Source of the DNA: Neofusicoccum parvum
Lineage: Eukaryota > Ascomycota > Dothideomycetes > Botryosphaeriales > Botryosphaeriaceae
Direction of reading: 5' to 3'
DNA length: 64,000 nt
Assembly: GCA_020912385.1 (NCBI GenBank)
Contig: CP087209.1
Location: forward strand, 1,178,001-1,242,000
The position numbers and the translations under genes are program-made. Below the pieces are notes generated by a model. The model was given only the letters and a program-made list of their open reading frames with translations. It searched no databases and was not told the DNA's origin. Below are positions 35,601 to 44,467 of this stretch, one piece after another. Numbering within the stretch: position 1 is the first letter of the stretch; each line of letters opens with the position of its first letter.

Positions 35601-36219
35601 GTATCGACCCAGGCAGCTCCGCGATTGCAGGCGTTGGAGGAGCGGTGTGCGAGCGGCGCCTGCCGGTGTCCGGGTTCGGGGACGGGGAAGGCTGCGGGTT
35701 GTTGAGGGCTGGAGAACGAAGCATGTCATTCACGACAGCAAGAAGATTGGAGGCGGAGGTCTCGTGGGGGACGGAAGACGGCACAAAGGAAGAGGCATCG
35801 ACTGCGCTGCGGGAGCCGGCCGATTGCAGCTGGAGGGGCTTGGGCCGGTGCCTCTTCTACAGATTTGTCAGTCCGGTGTTGATGTTGGCATATATTGGAA
35901 ACGGCGGACTGGAGAAAAAGAGCAAAATCACTCCGGAGCCGCACGAACTCCGAGAGCGACAGCCACATGCGCAGCAAGATCATGCCTTTGCTCGTTTTAG
36001 AGTTCATGCAGATTTGATACATGCCGCGCGGGCAGGAACAGAGGAAACCGGGAGGCTGACCTTTCGCTTCCTGGAGAGTGACAGGTCCGCCTTCGCCTCC
36101 CAGTGCTGGTCGAGGGGGTACTGGTCCACCGGCATCAAGCCATCGACCCGGTACGACTGATACGCGTCTGCGGCGTGGCGGCGGTCGCCCTTCGTCCAGG
36201 TGAAGAATTTGGAAGCCAT
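32644..36219 (-). CDS. Large coiled-coil protein, function unknown
   Basis: Four exons, 36219-36061, 35856-35212, 35116-34903 and 34850-32644 (exon 3 could start at 35113), give about 1074 residues. The first intron is 204 nt; the others are 95 and 52 nt. The N-terminus (ASKFFTWTKGDRRHAADAYQSYRVDGLMPVDQY) looks like a folded conserved module. Residues 60-265 are Ser-rich and disordered. Coiled coil runs from about 285 to 330 and again from 400 to 710 (Glu/Lys/Leu-rich heptads such as KVKKLKQKLDLATQHLVAMKDQ). The last 350 residues are Pro/Ser/Lys-rich with KTPKTPRTP runs that look like proline-directed phosphorylation sites. This organisation suits a cytoskeletal, septal or spindle-associated scaffold, but I do not recognise the family. 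It is divergent from the SNIP1-like gene. Confidence 0.82.
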
Positions 36220-36837
36220 GGCGAGCGAGAGACATAGGAAAGGAAAGAGGAATCAGAGAAGGAAATGGGGCGGCATTGCTCGGCGCGGAGCTGCGGCACG
36301 GGGCAGGCTCAAACGAGGGAATGGGGAATGCTCATGGGAAATGGAGCCATCTGGGCAGTGGAGCTCCAGCGCATATAGCCCTTTGCAGGCGCCTAGTGGG
36401 GATCGTGGGCTGCGGCGGCCTGTGCGAGGACTTGCATAGGAGATGCATGGCGGAGCGGCCAACCGGGCACACTTGCGACGCTGCAAGGGCTCGCAGTGGG
36501 AAGGGGCGCGTCACGCTGAAACGGGAGGACGGCTTCCGAGTGCAGCTGAAACAGTCGAGGAGCCTCGTCGACGGTGCCGCGACCGTGATTCTGGCGCGCC
36601 AATTGCAACGGGGATGCAGCCGCCTGGCGCTGCGGAGGATGGGCGCATGGGGGGTGACGTCGGCTTGGCGCAGCCCTGCTGGGCGACGACGCGCCGGCGC
36701 TTCTGTGAAAAGCACCAACCCGCCCTCCACGCACACGCCCAGCCCGCCAGCAACACCCCGCTTGCTCATGCCCGCTGCGTCTTAGCCTGCTGCTCAATCG
36801 ACCGCGCTGAGCTCAAGGCGCCCCGCCGCCCGCCGCA
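36220..36837. promoter_or_regulatory. Divergent promoter, coiled-coil / FHA gene
   Basis: A 618-base GC-rich region between the divergent start codons of the coiled-coil protein and the FHA/RS protein. Open frames here run on both strands and are compositional. No TATA box was seen, as is usual for housekeeping fungal promoters. Confidence 0.55.
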
Positions 36838-37917
36838 ATGCCCTCCGCCGCGGGCTCGCCCGCGCCCTCGCCCGACAGGAGTCATGACGACAGAAGCGAG
36901 AGGCGCAACGACGGCGGCCGCGACCAGCACCGTCGGAGAAGGGCATCGCGCAGCCCAGAAGGCGATCGCGATGGCCGCGGGAGACACCACCGCTCGCGCC
37001 GCCACCGGGACGACGCGTCTGCCGCGCCGTCGGACGACGAGGCCTCTGCGCGCAGGCGCGGGAGGGACCGCAGCCGGGAGAGGCGCCATCGCAGCAGGAG
37101 CCGGAGTCGGAGCAAGCACAGGCACCGGAGCCGCAGCAAGGACGCCGCCCGGGACAGGTACGAGAAGAAGCGCCGTTACGAGCATCATTCGACCAGCCCG
37201 CGCCGCCATCACCGCCCAGAGCGACGCAGGGACCGCGAAGAGTCGCCGCGTCACTCGCGCCGCAGCAGGCACGACAACCACCACCGCTCTCGCTCGCGCT
37301 CTCCCAAGCGCCGCAAGCCGTCGACCAGCGCCTCGCCACCCCGCAAGCGCTCCAACAAGCCTCTTCCCTCGCAGGATGCCGCGTTCCGAGGCGGTGGCGG
37401 CGGCGGTGAAGGGTCCGGTGAGGCTGGTGAGCCTGTCGAGAAGCAGAAGCCCAACTTCAAGCAAAGTGGTCTTCTAGCCAAGGAAGCCAACACGGTAGCC
37501 GGCACCGACATTGTCCTGAAGTACAACGAGCCGCCTGATGCGCGGAAGCCGCCCGGGCGAGACGGATGGAGGATATACATCTTCAAGGGCCAGGACGTTC
37601 TTCGCACGGTCGAGCTGGGCAGCCGCAGCTGCTGGCTGGTCGGGCGCGAGGCAGCCGTTGCGGATTTGCTGGTCGAGCACCCGAGCACAAGCAAGCAGCA
37701 TGCGGTGCTGCAGTTCCGACACACGACGCGAGTCAACGAGTATGGCGATAAGGATGCGAGGGTCAGGCCCTACCTGATCGACCTGGAAAGCAGCAACGGC
37801 ACCATGTTGAACGGGAAGCCGATCGAGACGTCGCGGTATGTCGAGGTCATGGACAAAGACATCATCAAGTTCGGGCTAAGCGAGCGGGAGTACGTCGTCA
37901 TGCTCCCGCCGGCGTAG
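36838..37917 (+). CDS. FHA-domain splicing factor, SNIP1/Pml1-like
   Basis: Single exon of 359 residues. The first 185 residues are an Arg/Ser/His-rich, RS-like disordered tail. A short linker (KPNFKQSGLLAKEANTVAG, about 200-220) is followed by the family's YNEPPDARKPP segment and a forkhead-associated domain (about 240-355) with the phosphopeptide-binding GRE, the S-KQHAVLQFR strand and LIDLESSNGTMLNGKPI. This matches SNIP1 of animals and Pml1 of yeast, a subunit of the RES complex that associates with the spliceosome and helps retain unspliced pre-mRNA in the nucleus. The protein is expected to be nuclear. Length and domain order are normal for fungal orthologues. Confidence 0.92.
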   Translation: MPSAAGSPAPSPDRSHDDRSERRNDGGRDQHRRRRASRSPEGDRDGRGRHHRSRRHRDDASAAPSDDEASARRRGRDRSRERRHRSRSRSRSKHRHRSRSKDAARDRYEKKRRYEHHSTSPRRHHRPERRRDREESPRHSRRSRHDNHHRSRSRSPKRRKPSTSASPPRKRSNKPLPSQDAAFRGGGGGGEGSGEAGEPVEKQKPNFKQSGLLAKEANTVAGTDIVLKYNEPPDARKPPGRDGWRIYIFKGQDVLRTVELGSRSCWLVGREAAVADLLVEHPSTSKQHAVLQFRHTTRVNEYGDKDARVRPYLIDLESSNGTMLNGKPIETSRYVEVMDKDIIKFGLSEREYVVMLPPA

Positions 37918-39555
37918 GTTGGGAACGCAGGAAGGCCATCACAGTCTTTTCGAGGAGAGGCGGCCGGCGAACAGGCGTTCACTTCGTAGGCTGGGAGAGG
38001 GTAGGCATCGGAGGCGTCTCCTCCCATCCCCCATGTACGTACCAAAATGGAGCAGATGGCCGGGTCCCCGGCGTGGGCGCCCACGGCTCAACACCACGCA
38101 GCATCAGACCAGGCTCACAAGACATCACCAATCAACACCACCTTCGGGCTGGTCACAGCCACATCTTCGGCCGCACGCAGCATTCGGCCCTTCCAACCAG
38201 ACGTTCGATGTTGGACTTAGTCGATCCTTATCCGGTAGAGCTGCATCGCGCATGCCGCGGGCGGGCTGCAAGCAAAGTTTAGACTTTTCGGGCCTCATCA
38301 GACACGGGTCTTTTTTGTTTTTTGGTTTTCGGGGGAAGCTTCCTGCGGCCGGGCAGCAAAAAGACCCAGATGGAGGGGCCAGCGGGCGGGGTGGGCGCGG
38401 GCTCAGGGCGGCGGAGGCCGCTCCGGGCGACGTGATTCTGGGGAGGGAGGGAGTGGAGAAGGGAAGGTACCTGCCCGTTTTTTCTCTTTTTGCTGCCGCG
38501 GCCCAGGCTGGCTGGGACGGGGCGCGGGCTGCGTGTGGACGGGACTAGGGCGAGCCAGCGCGACGGTAGAGTCGGGCCGAGCGCGCCCTGCCGGCATTTG
38601 AGGCTCGGAATGGTGCTGCCGGCTGCTGCTTTCGGCCGCCTGCGCGACGCGGCGGATGGCGGCGTGGAGGTGTGGTGTTCGGATGGTGGGCCTGCCCCCT
38701 GTCGCTCCGTCGGTGAGCGCGGCCTTCCTCGTCACTTCAGATTCCGCCCGCTCTCTTCCTCTTTGTCCGCGCATGGAGGCCGCAGTCTCTCTCTCTCTCT
38801 CTCTCTCTCTGCCGTTATTCCCGCCCGGGCGCCTCGTCGCAATCCTTCGGCCTGCTTAAGCTTCCGGCGCTGCTGCCGCTACCCACCCGTCGGATCGCGA
38901 CCCAGCCCGCGTCCTCCTCAGCGGCTAAACGCTCTTGGCGAAGCACGCGAGCGCGACCAAAGCGAGCGCTACCGCGTCAGGCCGTTCGGCGGCTTGCTGG
39001 CGAGCTAGAGGCAGAACAAGCAGCCGAAACGAACTGGCGAATGTGCCGGCGCCAGCCGCGATAAGCATCGAGGCCAGGAACAGGGACGAGCAGCCTCGGT
39101 TTGCGATAAGATCTGATGCGATGCGGGCAGGGATGGCGCTGAGGTGTCTTTGAACGCCCGTATCCTGGGACACCGGACCAATCAATCGTCATCGAGTACG
39201 CATGTGTGGATGTGGTAAGGTTAAGTCACCCATGCTTCTTTGCGCTCTTATGTCGACGAGAATATCAATTTTCATTTTTCTTCCGCCATCAATCAATGTC
39301 CTTTCACTTTGATCTCTCGTATCGGAACATTTTGCTACGTTCTCGCCTCGCTTCTTTTGAACTTCCTGTCTACACGCCATTCAGACATCTACTGGTATAT
39401 TATGCAGCCACCTTAAAACCCACAAAAAGAAGCAGCCCGAAGTTTAAAGGAAGTCTCGTACCATCGGGTCAACGGTGCGCACGTTCGCAAAGCCAAAAAG
39501 AGCACAGCCGCCAACCTTCAACCCAAAAACAGAAAAACCCTTCACAACATACACT
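37918..39555. other. Intergenic (convergent genes)
   Basis: About 1.6 kb between the SNIP1-like gene and the phosphate transporter. It contains a CT microsatellite and GC-rich open frames that have no domain and overlap on both strands. No gene is supported. Confidence 0.5.
38786..38810. repeat. (CT)12 microsatellite
   Basis: A perfect TC/CT dinucleotide run of about 25 bases in the intergenic region downstream of the SNIP1-like gene. It is likely to be length-polymorphic. Confidence 0.9.
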
Positions 39556-41468
39556 CTACGCAGCCTCGCCCTTCTCGTAGCTCTCGCTGGCCTCGCCCTC
39601 CTGGCTGCCGCTGCCCTGGCGCAGGTGGCGGCCGTGGGTGGGGTCGTACTCGGGGGTGCCGGGGACCTCGCCGGCGAGCTGCTCGAGGGTCTTGCGCTTG
39701 GTCTCGGGGATGAGCAGGGAGGTGAAGAAGCCGAGGAACATGAAGAGGGCGTAGATCTGCATGACGTGGTTGAGCCAGGGCGAGGCGTTGTCGGCGGTGG
39801 CGCCGCGCGTGCGCAGCGGCCCGATCAGCACCTGCGCGATGATGGCGCCCACCTTGCCCGACGCCGCCGAGATGCCGTGCGACGACGACCGGTACCGCGT
39901 CGGGAAGCACTCGCCCGGCACGATGAAGGTGGTGGCGTTGGGGCCTGCGGAGCGAAGGGTGGGGTGGTTAGCGGGTGGGGTGCGTTGGGGTGACGGAAGG
40001 GTGGGAAGTTGGCTTACCGAAGTTGAAGAAGAACTGCGACAGCACGTAGAGCGCGAGCAGCCCCTTGGAGCCGATCTGGTGGTAGCCGAAGCCGATGATG
40101 CAGAAGAGGATGGTGAGCAGGGTGAAGCCCATCAGCTGGATGGGCTTGCGGCCGACGGTGTCGACGGTGGCGACGGTGACCCAGTAGCCGGGGATGGCGC
40201 CGGCGCAGATGAGGATCAGGTTGCCGACGGCCGTGTTGAAGAAGTACTCGTACATGTTCTTGGTGTGGCTGGTGCCGTAGCCGATCTGCGTCAGGATGAT
40301 GGAGTTGTTCAGCCCCAGCCCGTAGAAGGCCACGTCCAGGAAGAACCACGAGCCCGCCGTGCCCAGCAGCACCTTGCCGTACTTCCACTGGCTGTAGTGC
40401 GCGAAGAAGTCGCGCCACGACGCCTGCGGCACCTCCAGCTGGTCCGCCTGCTCCATGGCCTGCACGCGCGTGATCTCGTCCGGCACGCCCTGGTGCTCGC
40501 CCGCCTTGTACGCCTTGACGTCCGAGCCGGCCTTGACGACATCACGGGCGACGTCGAAGGTGTAGCGGGGCGTCTCGGGGATGGTCAGGCGGTAGTAGAG
40601 GGCGATGCAGCCAGGGACGGCGCCGAAGCCGATGATGACGCGCCACATCTTGTCGACTGCGAGGCTGCAGACGCCGGTGCAGGTCGAGGGCGAAGTCGCG
40701 CTCTCGAGCGACTCCTTGAAGCCGGCGGTGACGATGAGGGCGATGATGGCGGCGCCGAACTGGCCGAACCCCTGCATGGCGAAGACGGAACCCATCATGG
40801 CGCCTCTCCACTTGGTGGTCGCGAACCTTGGTTGGGTTAGAAGGAGCTTGGGCGGGGCGGTTCATGATGAGGTCACTTACTCGGAGGTAATGATGGACGA
40901 GAGGGGGTAGTCGCCGCCGATACCAATGCCCATGAGCACGCGCCAGAAGACCAGGAGACCGACGATCGACATGGACTGGGAGGGAGCAGACAGGGCCTGG
41001 GCGAGCGTGGCGAAGATGATCATGATGAGCTCGAGACCGTACATCTTCTTGCGGCCGACGATGTCCGCGAGAATGCCGAATCCGACCTGGCCGACGACGG
41101 TACCGGCGCTGGTGGAGACCTTGATGGAGGTGTCGGCGGGCTCGGGGATCTTGCCCTTGTTGTGTTGCCAGTAGGCCACGCCCAGCATGGGCGTGGCCAG
41201 GTTGATGGCGAAGATGTCGTAGGCGTCGGTGAAGAAACCAATGCCGGCGACGACAATGGCACGCACATGGTACCAGCCAAAGGGAGCCTTGTCGATTTCC
41301 GCCAGAGCGAGGCGTCGGCGCTCGTTGGGGTCCGCGATGTGGGCTGTGCAGCGTGTCAGTGTTGGAGCGCGAGCAGTGCTGCGCACGGGAGGACGCACCG
41401 TAGTCGTTGTGGAAGTTGTGGAAGGCGGCATTGCCGCCAGCGGTCTTGTGGACAACGGGAGCCGCCAT
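39556..41468 (-). CDS. PHO84: High-affinity inorganic phosphate transporter, PHO84 type
   Basis: Proton-coupled phosphate transporter of the plasma membrane (MFS, phosphate:H+ symporter family). Four exons, 41468-41399, 41343-40881, 40826-40018 and 39944-39556, have introns of 55, 54 and 73 nt and give 576 residues. Diagnostic stretches include GFFTDAYDIFAINLATPMLG in the first membrane segment, GQVGFGILADIVGRKKMYG, the family signature GIGIGGDYPLSSIITSEF and the paired TVDTVGRKPIQLMGF and NFGPNATTFIVPGECFPTRYRS motifs in the second half. The protein ends in a charged cytosolic tail. The symbol reflects family membership (the Neurospora counterpart is called pho-5). Two CACGTGGG sites upstream fit induction by a Pho4/NUC-1-type activator under phosphate limitation. 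No truncation was seen. Confidence 0.95.
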
Positions 41469-42002
41469 GGTTGGCAGGTTGCTCGTCGGCAGAGTTGACG
41501 GGGGAGAGCGAGCGGGTGGTGTAGCACGACGGAGAGAAGGGATGTCATGTCCAGCGGCACGAACGGCTTAAGTAGGACCTGACACAGCTGAAAATCTGCA
41601 CTGCAGCAGCAGCGTACGAGGCAGCGTCCGGGGCTTTGCTGAAAACGCCTATCTGGCCGGGCGGTGGTACGGCGCGGCATACGGGCGGTTTGGAGCAGGG
41701 CCAATGGGCGGCACCCATGTCTGCACGAGCAAGGGAGGATGACTAGCAGCGCGTGGGAGACGGGCAAACGCAAGCGTGTCTCGATCGCCCACGATCTCGA
41801 AGTGGGTGCTCTGGCGGAGGAGCCGGGCCCTGCCAAGCGCTGCCAGGCGAATCCAAGAGCGCCCTCCGCAGCGAAGAGCGCGCAAGAGCGCGGCCAAGAG
41901 CTAGGCAGCGGGCAAATGGCGCGCGTTGTGGCGTGCGAGCGGGCGCTCCAAACGGAGGAGGCCGGCCAGCGGGCGTTGGAGTGTGGGAGCCAATCAGACC
42001 GC

Positions 42003-42010
42003 CCACGTGC
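42003..42010 (-). promoter_or_regulatory. CACGTGGG E-box with flanking CCAAT boxes
   Basis: Read on the minus strand this is CACGTGGG, the high-affinity core bound by Pho4-type bHLH activators. It lies about 535 bases upstream of the phosphate transporter start. CCAAT boxes sit close by on each side (about 41990 and 42021). Binding is inferred. Confidence 0.5.
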
Positions 42011-42530
42011 TGGCCAGCAGCCAATCACGGCTAGCGCTTGCTCAACGTCGAGCTTATTCCTACCTCGCCAGGCCTGGCACGCCTGCTGGAAGCATCCCGT
42101 CAACTCGACGCATGAACCCGCCCCGAACCCGGTTGCGCGCGCCGTATGTGAGCAATCCGGCAAAGCGCCCGCCGCGGGTCCTCTCTGCTGGACCACCCAG
42201 GAGCCGGATCCGCGACCGCATGCCGCAAGTGATAAGGGCACCTCCTGGGCGGTCCGTCTGCGAGGGTCAAGACGCGTCCAAGACCTTGTGCGGCGTACCA
42301 AGCAGCCGAAGCATTCGCCCCAGCGCTGCCAACGCTGCGTGGCGGACGACAAGAGATGACAAGAGGGGGTCAGGGCTTTGCAGAAGAGCGCCCAGCTCCC
42401 GGCGCTCTGCAGCCCTCACGCGACAGGATGCTCCGTTCGACTTGGAGAGGAACCTTCCGCTCGTGTTTAGTCAAGCGTTGCATTAGACGCGAACGCGAGC
42501 GCGGCCGCCGTGGGGGCCCTCCGCGGGCTT

Positions 42531-42538
42531 CCCACGTG
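42531..42538 (-). promoter_or_regulatory. Second CACGTGGG E-box
   Basis: A second copy with the same GCACGTGGG context (minus strand) lies about 1.06 kb upstream of the phosphate transporter start. Two identical extended E-boxes upstream of a PHO84-type gene suggest phosphate-dependent control. Confidence 0.45.
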
Positions 42539-44120
42539 CGGCAACCCTCGCATTTCCGATGGACGACTCGCGCTGACACCCGCGCCATCTCGTTGGCTCG
42601 CGTGGCCTCCCGTTGCGTCTGCTTTTTCTTTCCAGAATCTTTTGGCCGGCACGCTCCTTGCCAGCCTCCGCCCTGAGTCCCGCACACCACACACTTCCAC
42701 GCATTAGCATCCCATCCCGTTGGCCGCCAAGCCCCTTCGGTCACCGCTGCGCCTTGCCTTCTGATCTACATCCTGCATGCATCGTTTTCTGCAGAAGATC
42801 CGTCTTCGGTTGCAGACTCCACTCATCTATACGTCAGTGACCATGACGCCCCTGCCTTTCCCCTTGTCTTGAACCCTTTGATCTGCTTTTAGCACTTCAC
42901 CCTGCACAATGCTAGCATCACCCTGGCAGCCCCCATGTATCTAGAGAGGGTAGTGTCACTGCACAAATCAGCCTTGACAGAAAAAAAAAATTATTAGTCC
43001 GCAGCTAAAGGCGGAGCGCGTGAGCGCACAAGCGGCATCCGGCCGCGTAACCGCGCCGCACCTAGACGTAGGAGTTCGAGAGGCCCGCTTCGAGCCCTCA
43101 GTGGCTTCGGCGACTGCCAAAACCATCCCACCTGCATTCCACTAAACTCCCAATAGGATGTGAATTGGATGTCGGCGGCGCGCCTTCTGGACCCATCACG
43201 AGGGCGACGGCGAAGTCTGCCTCGCCTGAAACATCGACAGTCAGTCGCCCCATCGGCGCCGCCGACTGATCATCTGCACCGCGCATGATCCTGACGGGCT
43301 GTGTTCGTCAATGCCACAGTCTGGATGCCGATGGCTGTTGGCCGATGGTTCCGAGTTTCCAGCGCCATCCCCCTTCCTCGCCAATCATGACGCGGAGACA
43401 TCATCCAAACATCTTTTCGACGCGCTCCCCATCGCGACCCTTTCATGTCACTCGCGCTGCTAAGCTGACCTTCTACCTATGCAGATCCACGCATTTTCAT
43501 CGCATTTCTTGCATATGAACTACCCCCCGATCCAATTTGCTCGTCTGTTGAAGTTTACAAACAATATTTGACGCGCCTGCGCATCCCTCTCTATTCATGC
43601 GGACTACTGAAGACCACCATATAATGGTAATTTCATCACTTACGAGATGCAGATAATCTCTATTGAACTATCAGTACAATTTTTGACTCGCGATCACCGC
43701 TCGCCGCGCGCGTGTTCATTTCGGCTTCGGTGCGGTTGAAACCCTTTTTTTTTCTCGGCATGACTTCAGGTTTCAAAGTAAAAACAAAAACACGGTCTTT
43801 TCTTAGCCCCAAGACGTGTCATGAGCTAAATAACAGGAGCGCAACGTGTCACCACTGCTCCCGTTCTCGAAAACTTTCAGCGCTGCCGGAGTTTAGGTGT
43901 CGCCCTCGTCGATGTTTTCTGCAACTAATTTGTCCTTTTCTTCTCAGGGTGCCTGCGAGCACGCAGGTCATCCAAAATCAATCGCAGCCTACACGGAGCT
44001 CCCGAGATCTTCACGAGGACGGATTCGAGCGGAACGCGATTACATTCGAAATCTACTGCACTACTACGATGGGATGACTCGACCAACAGTAACTGTTGAT
44101 GGAGCACACATGCTGTTCGC

Positions 44121-44467
44121 CACAGGTAGAAGCAGGAAGAAAAAGAGCAAGGAGCGAAAAGCCAAAAGCGCGAACATCCGAGGGGAAAAATAGAAAACAA
44201 AAACAAAACAAAACAAAACAACCTCACCACCTACACGTCTCTAAGCCAAACTACAACTTCACTTGCCGCCATATTCTCTAGCTCTGATCTCAAACACCAC
44301 GCCCTCGATGACCACCTGGCGGCGCTGGCGCATATTTGCCCACGTCGACGGTCCACAGGTAGAAGCAGGAAGAGAAACATCAAGGAGCGAAGAAGCCAAA
44401 AGCGCAAACATCCGAGAGAAAAAAACAACAAAACACCACCTACACGTCTCCAAGCCAAACCCCAACC
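44121..44467. repeat. Decayed tandem copies of the neighbouring gene's 3' end
   Basis: A segment beginning with cacaggtagaagcaggaaga occurs at 44121 and again at 44354, a spacing of 233 bases. It continues in both copies with a Lys/Glu-coding-like purine run and a ctacacgtct...aagccaaac tail. Between them, 44263-44350 resembles the last coding bases of the secreted repeat protein: read on the minus strand it keeps ANMR and EGVVFE, as in that protein's C-terminus, and then ends at its own stop. The C-terminal exon region and its 3' flank thus appear to have been duplicated in tandem and then decayed. Confidence 0.6.

Larger units (their letters stand above)
41469..44120. other. Long upstream region of the phosphate transporter
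   Basis: About 2.65 kb with no supportable gene. The first kilobase is GC-rich and contains the two CACGTGGG sites and several CCAAT boxes. Overlapping open frames on both strands (for example 41664-42359) are compositional. From about 42.8 kb the sequence becomes AT-richer, with an A10 run near 42980. Confidence 0.5.

Noticed and set aside
36766..37464. Antisense frames over the RS-like part of the FHA gene
   Set aside because: Mirror of the Arg/Ser-rich coding sequence.
39761..40840. 359-codon plus-strand frame over the phosphate transporter
   Set aside because: Antisense of the transporter exons and introns; no domain.
41664..42359. 231-codon plus-strand frame in the phosphate transporter upstream region
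   Set aside because: Compositional, no domain, and overlaps regulatory sites; equally long frames exist on the other strand.
43037..43100. tRNA-like segment with a GTTCGAG motif
   Set aside because: I could not form a consistent acceptor stem and anticodon arm.
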